This document shows, piece after piece, positions 40,639 to 52,097 of a DNA stretch of 64,000 nucleotides. A model generated the notes under the pieces. It saw only the letters and a program-made list of their open reading frames with translations, was not told where the DNA came from and made no database searches. The translations under genes and the position numbers were made by a program. Each line of letters starts with the position of its first letter. Within the stretch, counting starts at the first letter, position 1. Origin of the DNA: Impatiens glandulifera (lineage: Eukaryota > Streptophyta > Magnoliopsida > Ericales > Balsaminaceae); contig NC_061862.1 in the NCBI RefSeq assembly GCF_907164915.1, positions 91,064,051-91,128,050 on the forward strand, given 5' to 3'.

Positions 40639-41525
40639 TTAATTTGCATTGTGTATGCTAAATCCCCCATCAACCACCAAATTGAGCCCACTCACATACT
40701 TAGCATCATCACTAGCCAAATAAAGGGCAGCCTTAGCAATATCATCTTCTTTCAATGTCACTCCTTTTAGATTAGCTTTGGCATTCGATATTAATTCAAG
40801 CCCTTCCCTATCCAATTCAAGGTAATCCCTAGCCATGGGCGTTGCCGCAGTGTAGGGAGAAGTGCAGTTGACCCTTATTCCAAACTGACCTAACCTAACC
40901 GCCAAATTCCTAGTTAGCCCCAGTACTGCGTGTTTCGAACAACAATAGGCATGAGTACTCGTCCCACCTAATATCGAGGCTATACTTGCGCTTGAAATGA
41001 AGTCTGACTTAGCCGGGACCATGACACGAGCTGCATGTTTCATGCCTTGGAAAACACCCATCACATTGACGGCTAGAACTTTCTCGAAATATGACTTCTC
41101 GTTTTCAATGATCTCTTGTTTGAATTCATCGATTATGCCAGCGTTGTTGAACATTATGTCGAGCTTTCCAAAGGTCTCAACTGTCTTGTCCATTGCGGTT
41201 TTAATATGGCCCTCATTCGTCACGTTGCAATGGACATAGGTGAAATCTTTTGCGCCTATTTTCTCACGCAATGATTGTCCTAATTCGTCTTGGATGTCGG
41301 CAATGACGATTTTTGCCCCGTGTTCGGTGAAGAGCTTTTCCGTGTATTCACCGATACCACTAGCTCCGGTTTAGCTCCGGTTATTAGAGCCACCTTTCCT
41401 ACAAGTCTTAAGAAAACATTTATTATAGAAAAAAATTGTATTAGTTAAGTATGTTATTATTAGAATTTAAGAAAACATGATAATTATTACTTTTTCCCAA
41501 CTCCAGAGAGTAATGATGCTGTCAT
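40639..41525 (-). pseudogene. Near-intact second SDR gene disabled by an 11-bp duplication
   Basis: Exon 1 is 41491-41525 (MTASLLSGVGK), followed by an 84-bp GT-AG intron; exon 2 is 40639-41406. This is the same tiny-exon structure as the intact SDR. Right in the cofactor motif (ITGA...SGIG) the 11 bases TAGCTCCGGTT are repeated in tandem (about 41370-41391), shifting the frame. Subtracting them leaves a 792-bp frame (263 residues) with no other break: ADIQD, CNVTNE, NNAG, Ser in SSASIAS, Tyr/Lys in YCCSK, and VVDGGFS at the C-terminus. One Gly before the active-site Ser appears missing (KSDFISS). It converges on the intact SDR and diverges from it in sequence, so it is an older paralogue. 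Confidence 0.9.
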
Positions 41526-42073
41526 TTGTTGTTTGTTTTAATATGAAAATTGGGTGATTAAATATATAGATTCTTAAAGTTAAGGCACCATGTCAGTTGG
41601 GGTAAACAAATATGAGAAATGATACGACAAGAAAGGGAACAACGAAAGGGATCTGATCTGACACATGTGCAAAAAAGATTAAAAACGAAATTATTTCATC
41701 CCTTCTCTCAACTCTCTCCGACAAAAATATATTTTGTTCATTTTTCTATCCGGAGACTGACAAATTAATTTCATCTCACTTATAACGATTGGTACTAACT
41801 TCATATACCAATCGCTCTCAATCGACAGAAGCCTTCTTGTTGTTGCCTTAATTGGCAACGACGACGGGTAGATAATCAATCATTATAGCCTATAACGATT
41901 GGTGTAATAATCAATCGCTACTTCCTTTAGCAAAACAATTTTTTTTTTAAAATTTTGTTATAATTTTATTCCTTTAGAAAGAAAAGCCTTTTATAAATAC
42001 ATTTTAACATACAACATCTTTCAACGTAATGAAAAAATCTATCAATTCCATACCTAAATCCTTGCCAATAGTC
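41526..42073. other. Intergenic DNA with CCAATCGCT / AGCGATTGGT inverted repeats
   Basis: Between about 41785 and 41925 the phrases ATAACGATTGGT and CCAATCGCT alternate in both orientations, as in subterminal regions of CACTA or Mutator-like elements. The same motif occurs at about 60064-60092. No complete element could be delimited. The short frame 41691-41879 (minus) is not supported. Confidence 0.35.
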
Positions 42074-44471
42074 CACTAGAAAAAAAGTAACATTTAGGGG
42101 CGGTTTTTACCGCCTTTATTGCATAATTTACCGCTGTTAAAAGACAATTACGGCGGTAAAATTACCGTAGTCAACCGCCGTTAATAGTTTCGCCGTTAAA
42201 GAGATTTTGACATTTAAGGGTGATAAATTTACCGCAGATAATAGCCTTTAACTACGGTTTATAAAACCGTAGTTAATAGTCTCTAACTGCGGTCTATAAA
42301 ACCGCAATTAATAGTCTCTAACTACGGTTTATAAGACCGCATTTAATAGTCTCTAACTATGGTTCCTAAAATCGTAGTAAATTGTTTACTTATAAATGCG
42401 AGATTTTCACCGCAAGTAATAGTTTCTAACTGCGGTTTAAAAACCGCAGTTAATATTGGTTATAAAGGCGGTGCAAAACCGTAGTTAATAGTTAGTTGGC
42501 TATATATAAATGCGATATTTTTACGTAAGTAATAGTTTTTAAGTTCAGTTTAAAAACCGCAATTAATAGTGGTTATAAGTTAATAGTTAGTTGACTATAT
42601 ATAAAAGTAATATTTTTATCGCAAATAATTGTCTCTAATTACGTTTTAAAAATAGTGGGGTTATAAGTGTAGTTAATAGTCAATTGGAAACAATAAAAAT
42701 CATTCAAAATAATAGTATATAATTAACACTCCATTTTTATATTATAATATTATCTAAAAATATAATTATATCCAAATATAATTACATCAAAATATAATTA
42801 TATAGTATTCAAATTCATACAAATAAACATTATTATATCAACAAAAATTATCAAATCCCAAAATTTTAAACAACTTCTCTTCCTTCTCTCCGGACCTATA
42901 AAACATTCAAATAAAAATTTATCAATTAGTAACAAATTACATTTTTTTACTCTCTTTTAACAAGCAAGAACTAAGTTAAATATTTCCTATATTAAATAAA
43001 TTGATATAAATCACATATGATAAATTCATTGGAAGAGAGAATTCATACTAACCTGCTAATGCGCTGCAAATTTCCCTCAAAGAAATTTTATTGTTTCATC
43101 TATTTGTCATTTGAAGTAAAAAGAGATCACTGAAATAAAATCATGGAGAAAAATGAGGAAATCAATTTATGTTTTGAACATTCATTAATTCTTTTAAATT
43201 TATATTAATGACAACCACATTATGATCAACCTGAAATTCATGAATAATGTTAATTATATTCAATGACCCAATTTCTTGTCATGCTTCTATTAATACACAA
43301 TAACACAACTTAATAAATGAATCTTTACAAACCTACAAATAATCATTATCTCCAAGATGGAGGACCTGGCCGATGAAACAAAAGTACTATACTTACAATT
43401 ATGCGCATAAATCTTCTTCAAATGTACTTGTACAAGAGAGTAAGGTGAAGCGCGAGAAAGATATTAGGGAATGTAGATAATGTTGTTAGGGAATGTAGAT
43501 AATGCGCAAAAGAGAATAGGGAACGTAGGTAATGCTCGATAATAGGTTGAAGCTCCGCACAAAGAGGAAGGTGAAACCGTGTAGAAGAAAATGGAGGACT
43601 GTGTGAAGTGGAATAACCCTTAATTCCTTAATATTTTTATTATTTTATATAATTAAAATTTACATAATATTAAATGCAATAATTCTCAATTATATTTATA
43701 AATTTACATATTATATATTTCAAAGATATTATATGCATTTAATTTTTTAATTAAATTCTTATATTTTTTTATTCATATTTAAAAATTATAAATATAATTT
43801 TATTTTATCTACTTATAAGTACAAATATTATAAAAAAAATACAGTAATATTAATTAAATTATCTATTTTCTATAAAAAATATTTATATTCTCGTATTCTA
43901 CAAAGTTTATATTTGTTTAGTTGCTTTTATTATTATTTATGATTAACAGATTATAAATTATAAATAAAATAAAAATTACTTTCACGCACTTTCTTAATTA
44001 GTTTTTGATTGTTTATTTTTTTAATTTTCATTATTTAAAATCTGAAAATAATTTTATTGTATTTTATAATTTATAAATTAAAATACAGAAATATTATTAA
44101 TAATTAAACAAATTACAATTTTAAATACCTTTGAGTTTAAACTAAATTCAAAAACAAATACAATAAAAATGCTAAATAAATAATTGATAACAATTTATTT
44201 CCATTAATCAATAAGAAAATAGTTATTGAAATTATCAAATCTTCATTAAACATATTTTAGGAATGTAAATGAGATAAAAATAACTAGTCCTCTATATTTT
44301 AGAATTTATTTAATAAAGAGTTTATCTTAATATATATATCAAATTATAAAAGTACACAAAAATGATAAAGATTTTATCTTAATATATATATATATATGAT
44401 TTTATAAAAGTAATTTAGATATAAATTTTAATTTAAAATGATAGAGAGTTTATCTTCAATTAAAATATATG

Positions 44472-44531
<60 letters not shown>

Positions 44532-44947
44532 AATTTTATATTATTTGAAATTTAGATATATTATTTGTAAATGTGATTAAATTATTTAGTATAAAATTAA
44601 TCTTAAATATAAAAATAAAATAAAAATATTTATAAAATTGTTATGCACCTGAAAAATTACCTAGTTTTTATGACATTTGTTATCTATATAAATATAAATT
44701 TATAAATTAGACTTTTGTTATTAATTAAAATTTTATTTTATGAATTAATTTGTGATGAATTAGTCTATTATTTAATTTATTATTTAATTAGTGATTAAAT
44801 ATGAATAAGATTTAATATTATTTTTAGTACTATTTATAAACTAAATTTTTATAAAATTATGAAACCAAATTTTTTTTATGGATATAATAGGTTAATATTT
44901 AAATTTATAATATTATATAATTATTGACTCAATCACTATATATATTT

Positions 44948-45136
44948 TGAGGAGTGATAGAGATAGGGAATTTGGTGAGGGAGTTTGGTGAGAGAATGAC
45001 TTGGCATCACCTTCATTGGTTGGAAAATGTAAAAGTGAGAGGAAAGAGAGAAAAGAGAGAAATTATTTTAATTTTTTAGCGAATAAGATTATACAAGTCA
45101 TTCCCTCACCAAATTCCCTCACCTAATCATTTCTCA
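44948..45136 (+). mobile_element. Micron-like MITE, copy 3, nested in CACTA
   Basis: The same element as at 11713-11895: it starts TGAGGAGTGATAGAGATAGG and ends TCACCTAATCATTTCTCA, with the same purine-rich interior. It lies in AT-rich DNA inside the CACTA element, so it inserted later than, or travelled with, that element. Confidence 0.75.
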
Positions 45137-45212
45137 TATATTTTATAATAATAAATATATTAGTGGTTATAACTAATTTTATTACCGTTTAAAGTCTTGA
45201 TAATGTTAATTA

Positions 45213-45219
<7 letters not shown>

Positions 45220-45303
<84 letters not shown>
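45220..45303. repeat. (TA)n tract within the CACTA element
   Basis: One of several TA microsatellites inside the element; others lie at about 44480-44526, 46424-46505, 47342-47396 and 47774-47806. Confidence 0.9.
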
Positions 45304-45308
<5 letters not shown>

Positions 45309-46282
45309 TATATTATTTCAGAAATTTAATTAAAATATAAGTTAAAAAACTAATGCAACACAAATGCTAAGTAAATAATTGATAATAATTTATCTCCATT
45401 AATCAATAAGAAAATAGTCTTAACAATATCAAATCTCTATTAAACATATTTTTAAAACCTAAATGAGATAAAAATGACTATTTATCCTTATTTTTAAAAT
45501 TTATTTAAGCTAAAAAAAGATAATAGTTAATACCAAATTATATAAAAGTGTATACAAATATGATAAATAGTTTATCTTAATATATATAATAATTTAAATA
45601 TAAATTTTGATTAAAATGATAAAAAATTTATTTTCAATTAAAATAAATATAATATATATATATATATATTATATTATTTGAAATTTAGATATAATATTTG
45701 TAAATGTGATTAAAGTATTTACAATTACATGAACTAATCTTAAATAAAAAAAATATGTTTTTTTTTTTGTATATTATTGTGATAATTACATTAACTAATC
45801 TTAAAAAAATATTAAAAATTATAATTAACTAATCTTATAAAAAAATATTAAAAATCTTTACATAATTTTGATGCACATGTCAAATTACTTTTTTAAGACA
45901 TTTGTTATATATAAATATAAACTTATAAATTAGAATTTTGTTATTATTTAAATTTTATTTTATAAAATAATTAGTGATGAATTAGTCTATTAAATTAATT
46001 AATGTGAAAGAGAAAAATATTAATAAGATTTAATATTATTTTTAGTATTATTTATAAACTAAATGTATATAAAATTATGAAACTAAATTTAATTTAAATT
46101 TAACCGATATAATAGTTTAATATTTTAATTTATAATAATATATAATTATTGATTCAGTCACTTTTTTTAACTTATATTCTAATTAAATTCCTAAAATAAT
46201 ATAAAGAAATAATTTTAGCTCCTTAAAATTAAGTCAATATTTATTTTTAACTTACTTTTATAAAAAAAATTATATATACATA

Positions 46283-46420
46283 TGAGAGAGAATTGAGAAG
46301 GAACTTAGTAGAGAGAATGATATCCTAAATAGTTGAAAAAACTAAATAACTTTCTCTTCTCTTTTTTATCTTTCCTTCCACTCTTTTATTTTTCAACTTG
46401 ACATCATTCCCTCGTATCGT

Positions 46421-46425
<5 letters not shown>
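46283..46425 (+). mobile_element. Decayed Micron-like MITE, copy 4
   Basis: A shorter relative of the same family (TGAGAGAGAATTGAGAAGGA ... CATCATTCCCTCG) directly before a (TA)n tract (about 46424-46505). Ends and interior are partly deleted. Confidence 0.5.
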
Positions 46426-46514
<89 letters not shown>

Positions 46515-46901
46515 TTTTAATTAATAAATATATTAGTCATATATATATATATACTTGTAACTATATACATGTTATAATTTCTTTCATTACGGTTCAAAAG
46601 TATTGTTAAAATATATATATATATATATATATTACATTATTTCATTAATTTAATTAGAATATAAGTTTAAAAAATAATACAACAAAAATTCTAAATAAAT
46701 TCTAAATAAATAATTGATAACAATTTATCTCCATTGATTAATAAAAAAAGAGTATTCATAATATCAAATCTTCATTAAACATATTTTAATAATGTATATG
46801 AAATAAAATAACTAATTTTTTATAATTTTAAAATTTATTTGACTTAAAAAATATAATAGTGCATACCAAATTATAAAAGTTAAAAAATAATAAATATTTT
46901 A

Positions 46902-46938
<37 letters not shown>

Positions 46939-47338
46939 TTTTAAAACTAATTAGTGATAAATTAATCTATTATTTAATTAGTCATTAATTGTAAGAGAGA
47001 AAAATATTAATAAGATTTAATATTATTTTTAGGATTATTTATAAATTAAATCAAGTACGTAGGAGGATATACAGTCATATATAAATATGAAGTCTCAATA
47101 TAATATTTTATTATTTGATTTTTCTTTTTTATTGTTAATTCAGGTAAGGTATATTTATTGAACTAATGATAAAATAATATTTTAGAAGTATATATATTTT
47201 TTAATTAACTTATCTAATATTATATATATATATATGAAGAGGTTGGCATAAAAGATTCATTAAAATAGTTTTGTTTGAAGATAAATATGTTTTTTTTATA
47301 TAAATATAGTTTTGCAATATCTAACCTACTTTTATAAA

Positions 47339-47400
<62 letters not shown>

Positions 47401-47769
47401 TTTAAGTATGAATATATATAGGTTAAATTTAAACTTGACTCTCTATACTAGTTGAATATATAAAATATGAAGGTTTCATAGTTTTACATAAATTTAATTT
47501 AGAATTAATACTAAAAAAAAACATTGATTAGAAATAAAATTTTATATTAAATAAATATAACAATAATTAAATAGACTATAAAGAATAAATTAATTCATTA
47601 CTAATTAATTTATAAAATAAGAATTTAATTAATAAAAAATCAAATTTATAATTTCATATTTATATATAACATATGCCATTGTCAAAATTACGTTCATATA
47701 ATTATAAATAATTTAATTATATTTATAACATTATATTATATATATATATTACTCTACTAAATCTATATA

Positions 47770-47811
<42 letters not shown>

Positions 47812-48693
47812 TATATTACACAAATATATTTATTAATTCTTTATAATTAAACTTTTATAATTTTGTATACACAACTCTTTTGAAAATTATCTCAATTAAT
47901 TTTTAAAATAATAAAAATTAAAAATTATTAATAAGACTTTTTTATGGTTTATAATCATATAAGACTTATAACATTTTTTATTCAGTTAAATGTAAGACTT
48001 TTAAATGTGAATCTATATACCGCAGTTAAATATAAGACTTTTGACTGCGGTATAAAAAATCGCACTTAAAGATAAGACTTTAATTACGGTATAAAAAACG
48101 TAGTTAAAGATAAGATTTTTAACTACGTTTTTATATACTACAGTTAAATGTAAGACTTTTAAAGGCGGTTTTATATACCGTAGTTAAAGATAAGATATTT
48201 AAAGGCGGTTTTATATACCGCAGTTAAAAATAAGGTATTAACTACGTTTTTAAATACCGCCGTAAAATTTTACCGTTAAAAACACTTTTTTTACTAGTGG
48301 TCTGTACAAATAAACTAAAAAGATTAACTTTAAATCAATCATTTGGAACAAAATGTGATGCTTGCTTGCCTTTAACTTCAGCCTGATTTCACCTCTTAAG
48401 CAACAAGAGTGCCGACAGTGGTAGATTCACTACAAATATATAAAGTTCATCCTTGTCACAACTCATATTAATATACAACAGCCTTCAACATAATTGAAAT
48501 TCTTAATAGTCCATAACCCTTGCTATTGATTCAACTTATTTGAATTGAAGATGCATATTAATGTTACTAATGAACAGTCGAGAACCTATAAGCTTTTTTG
48601 TGATCGGGGTATCCATTTCAATCAGAAAATGGGCAATTAGTTGAATACACGAAAACAATAGATAGAGTTATTTTAAAGAATAACAAACATCTT

Positions 48694-49983
48694 TGTTTGG
48701 TTGAAAATTTTAATTAATTTAAAAATAACTTAACAATTTGATTTGATGTGTGATGAAATAGTTTTTGGATAAAACTAAGTTCAATAATTGTTAGTCATAT
48801 TAAATATATAAATATATATTTAGATATCAACATCTAAAGTGATGTAGTGCTAAGCATGCTCGTCTGTCAAACAGGTGACCTGGGTTCGAATCTCACCAGG
48901 TGCAGAATTAATAATTAGATTTTTGTTAATTTGCAGGCACAGCTGAAAGTCAACGCGGAGTTAGACCGATTTTATGAAAGAGTCTAATAGAAAGAGAAAG
49001 TTAGACGTGGGGTCTAATGTTAGTTCAGGCGTCTAATAGACTGTTAGATGGGGGCGTCTAATAGACTGATCAGATGAAAAACGTCTAATAGACTAATCAA
49101 ATGGGGGCGTCTAATGGACGGCTAAGATGATCAGATGAGGTGTCTAAGCAGATGAACGGCCAAGATGAGGCATCTAATGGACGGCTAAGATGATCTGATA
49201 GGCATCTGAAGGCAGATGCTCTTCCTGGCAGCTGGTAGTAGAGTATTCCAGGCAGCTGACAGCAGAGCTCAACAAATGAATAACCGCCACGTATGCCATA
49301 ATTCAAATTGCATGTACTGTATTGTACTACCACGATCTCAAGAATCTTTTTTTGATGTACTAACCAGTACCTCATGGATAGTATATCCAACGGAAAGGTG
49401 ACATGTGTCCAAAAGAAGGATTTGACCGTTGAAGCTTTTCAAGAATAAATTGCTGCCTAAGACAACCGACAAATCACAGGCTGAAAAATACAAGAAACAG
49501 AGAGAGAGCTACTTCATTCATTTTTCATTAAAGAAAATTCCTGAAATCAAACATCTCACTTATTATTTAGCTGTGAATACATTGTATTACATACTGTCTT
49601 TTCGGTGAGAAAACTTCAGTGTTGTAAGTTGAACAAAGGTTGTTTTGTTCAACAGAGAGTTAGCTAGATTAGTGAACTGTATTTGATTCAAAGAATTATA
49701 GTGAATCTTTCCGGTGGTTAGAAGAAGGGTGACGTAGGAGAGTTTGCTCCGAACATCCATAAACAAATTCTTGTGTTCTTTACTTTCTGCCATTCATCCT
49801 TCTTTGGTTCTTAGCTTCAAATCCGACGAACATTTTCGCACTTGAAAATCTGTTTCAAGAGTTCGAAGGATTTGCAAAGAATAGAAAGAGATATTAATCC
49901 CTAACAGGATTTTATCAAACTGTTTATCCGAAGTCGTCATCAATAGCCAGACCCCGTCTCTATTGGTGTCGTCGATCCTATCA
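48694..49983 (+). repeat. 5' LTR
   Basis: It begins TGTTTGGTTGAAAA and ends GATCCTATCA. It contains a tRNA-Asp-like segment (48838-48904) and a short tandem array of GGGGGCGTCTAATAGACTGA-type units (about 49010-49200). It is about 100 bases longer than the 3' LTR, mostly because of this array. Open frames at 49097-49390 and 49216-49401 are LTR sequence, not genes. Confidence 0.95.
48838..48904 (+). other. tRNA-Asp-like sequence inside the 5' LTR
   Basis: The segment reads like a degraded tRNA-Asp(GTC): a D-arm/A-box region (TGTAGTGCTAAGCATGC), anticodon region CGTCTGTCAAACAGG with GTC in place, then TGACCTGGGTTCGAATCTCA with a good B box. The acceptor stem no longer pairs properly and some anticodon-stem bases mismatch. 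It occurs in both LTRs, so it is part of the element, not a separate later tRNA gene. It could derive from an old SINE or from template switching to a tRNA. Confidence 0.7.
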
Positions 49984-49985
49984 AT

Positions 49986-49997
49986 TGGTATCAGAGC
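49986..49997 (+). promoter_or_regulatory. Primer binding site for initiator tRNA-Met
   Basis: TGGTATCAGAGC, two bases after the 5' LTR, is the complement of the 3' end of plant initiator tRNA-Met and is standard for Ty1/copia elements. Confidence 0.95.
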
Positions 49998-50035
49998 CTC
50001 GTTTTCTATTCTCAAGCTTCTAAAGAATCTGAATC

Positions 50036-51707
50036 ATGTCTATGGTTGTCATCAACAATGTTCCCATGTTCTCAAAGGAAAACTATGTTGTGTGGAAGGC
50101 GAGAATCCAAGCTCATCTAGCTGCCATAGATGATGACATGTGGTTTGTCATCACCGACGGTCCGATAAAGATTGAGAAGGCTAGATTTGAGTGGACCAGT
50201 GAAGATAAAAGAATGAACAACCTCGACAACATAGCAAAAGACATCCTCTACAAGACATTGGATGACAACATGGCATTCAAGATCATTACATGTCCCACTA
50301 CCAAAGATATTTGGGAGAAGCTGACTAAAATGTGTGAGGGCAACGAGCAAACAAAAGAAAACAGACTCATGGTTGCCACTCAACAGTTTGATAACTTCAA
50401 GATGCGTCCTGGAGAGACGATGACTGAGTTCGATGAGAGATTCAGTAAGGTTATCACTTCTCTATCCACTCTGGGCAAGACTTACAGCAACAGAGAGGTT
50501 GCGATCAAAGTCATGCGTGCTTTGCCCAGAGAGTGGGATATTAAGACGATGGCGATGAGGGAGTCTAAAGACCTCAATAGGATGGAGCTCTTTGACTTGC
50601 TGGTCGATCTAAAGGCCTATGAGTTCGAGTTGAATTATATAAATGAAGAGAAGCACCCCCACATCCACCATCATAACAAAGGCATTGGTGACTGTTGAGG
50701 AGCCATCTACTGTCACTGCTGTGAAGGCTACTGCTATGCAGATTAGCAGCAATGCCATGGCTCTTTTCATGAAGAAAATATGCAAATTCATGAAGAAGAG
50801 ACACTTCAAGGAAGGAAACAGCAAGCCGAAGCGTAATGAGAAAAAGAAAGATGAGAAAAAGAACAAGAAAGAGCTGAAGACTCTCATGGCGGCTGAAAAC
50901 AAAGCCAAGTGGGCCGACAACGACTTAGATGATTCATCATCCAACGTCAGTGATGATGAAGAGGTCACTTGCTTCATGGCAAAAGAAGAAGTTGATTCTG
51001 AGGTATTTGATTTCTCCTCTGAAAAATTCTCAAGAGATGAGTTAATTACTGCACTCAATTACGTGGTCATTGAGTACAAGAAACTGTCAAACTCTTTTGA
51101 TGAACTAAATTTGAAAAACAAATCTGACAGCTCTTCTTCATCTCAAAACAATGATTCTAAAGTTTTTGAAAACAAAATGGCTGAGCTCTCATCTGAGAAT
51201 GAGAAGCTCAAAGAAATTGTTCAAACTCTGTTTTCTGAAAACCAACGTTTGACATATGTGGTCGGTTCCTAGACGAAGTCTGGAGATGCAGTCAGACAGC
51301 AGATAAGTATGTTGAGGCCTGCCGGATGCAAATCCGGTTTAGGATTTGATGGCAATGACTCAAACAAGACTTTTGAAAAGTTAAACCCAGAAACTGATAA
51401 GTTTAAGTCTATAAACTTTGTCAAAGGGAGCTTAACTGAGAATGGAACTGATCCAAGCTGTGATGAGTTAACCTTAAAGGATGAGATTACTTATGTTCCG
51501 CCAACTGTTAGCTGGCTGAAACTTAAGATGGAAGCAGCCAATAAGTCTAGCATATTAAAACTTGACAGGAAGTCAAGGAGTTTTAGACAAAAACCATCCT
51601 CTAAGATTAACAGTTCAGCTGCTAGCAGAAAGACGTTTGCTAAGCATAAATCATACGCACCAATCACAATGCAACATGAAAAATCCATAAAAATAATCAA
51701 AGTATGA
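50036..51707 (+). pseudogene. gag: Copia gag, frameshifted and lacking its zinc knuckle
   Basis: The ATG at 50036 opens a frame with DUF4219-like F-x-x-ENYVVW near residue 13, followed by a UBN2/gag domain (about residues 70-190: DIWEKLTKMCEG, LPREWD, AYEFEL). The frame shifts near 50640-50660 into another frame (TKALVTVEEPSTVTA, FMKKICKFMKKRHFKEG, WADNDLDDSSS), which ends in an in-frame TAG near 51270 and then continues (MLRPAGCKSGLGFD) to 51707. The CX2CX4HX4C nucleocapsid knuckle expected after the basic stretch is missing. The product would be the capsid-type structural protein of virus-like particles; two breaks make full-length Gag impossible. Confidence 0.9.
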
Positions 51708-51849
51708 ATTCCCAAGGGACTAATAAGCCATGGACCCAAAGAAAAATGGGTACCAGATTCGTTATTGTCTTTGAATGTAGGTAAAACAGGAAAGCAGCTT
51801 GGAAGAGCTAGACGGCATCTGGACAACCGACTGCTCGGACATAGCATAT
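51708..51849 (+). pseudogene. Gag-pol linker and deletion junction
   Basis: A frame reading GPKEKWVPDSLLSLNVGK matches the linker that usually precedes the protease in this copia group. Soon after, about 51800-51850, the sequence jumps to the pol end. This is the internal deletion point; a single junction removed protease, integrase and RT. Confidence 0.6.
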
Positions 51850-51950
51850 GACAATCAGCAGCCTGAAGTGGCTGACATCTTCTCAAAGCCACTTCTCGAG
51901 TCTAAGTTTTCTTACCTTAGAAATATTTTTAGGATTGTTAGATTATGATA
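51850..51950 (+). pseudogene. C-terminal remnant of copia pol (RNase H end)
   Basis: The frame reads EVADIFSKPLLESKFSYLRN, the usual end of Ty1/copia polyproteins (ADIFTKPL...F..LR). It ends in a stop about 150 bases before the 3' LTR. Nothing of the catalytic RNase H core is left. Confidence 0.85.
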
Positions 51951-51976
51951 ATGCCTAGATTATGTTTAAATCATGA

Positions 51977-52097
51977 ACTCAACTAGTTTTGATAATTTAA
52001 TTTAAATAATCAAAAAGGGGGAAATTGTTGGTTTGAAATTTTTAATGAGCTCAACAGGTTTTGATAATTTAATTTAAATAATCAAAAAGGGAGAAAT
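51977..52097 (+). repeat. Duplicated purine tract / LTR-start boundary
   Basis: About 74 bases are repeated in tandem: GAGCTCAACAGGTTTTGATA-like sequence, ATAATCAAAAAGGG(G/A)GAAA, then TTGTTGG. The second purine tract (about 52083-52097) directly precedes the 3' LTR and is the presumed functional one. The first is followed by a few bases resembling the LTR start. Confidence 0.85.

Larger units (their letters stand above)
42074..48299. mobile_element. Non-autonomous CACTA (En/Spm) element, 6.2 kb
   Basis: The left end is CACTAGAAAAAAAGT and the right end is the complement of CACTAGTAAAAAAAGT, flanked by GTC on both sides (42071-42073 and 48300-48302), the 3-bp duplication of this superfamily. 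Both ends carry dense subterminal repeats: ACCGCAGTTAATAGTCTCTA type on the left (to about 42660) and GACTTTTAAAGGCGGTTTTA type on the right (from about 47990). The interior is AT-rich with several (TA)n tracts and two MITE copies, and shows no transposase frame. Mobilisation would need enzymes from elsewhere. Confidence 0.92.

Noticed and set aside
40997..41239. Plus-strand frame opposite the second SDR
   Set aside because: Shadow of the minus-strand SDR pseudogene.
48838..48904. Functional tRNA-Asp gene
   Set aside because: Acceptor and anticodon stems do not pair well and the sequence is part of an LTR present twice; called tRNA-like only.
49097..50015. Several 60-100 codon frames in and after the 5' LTR, with equivalents at 53083-53286
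   Set aside because: They lie inside LTR repeats and are not conserved as proteins between the two LTRs.
50117..51892. Minus-strand frames over the gag region
   Set aside because: They oppose the gag reading frame and match no family.
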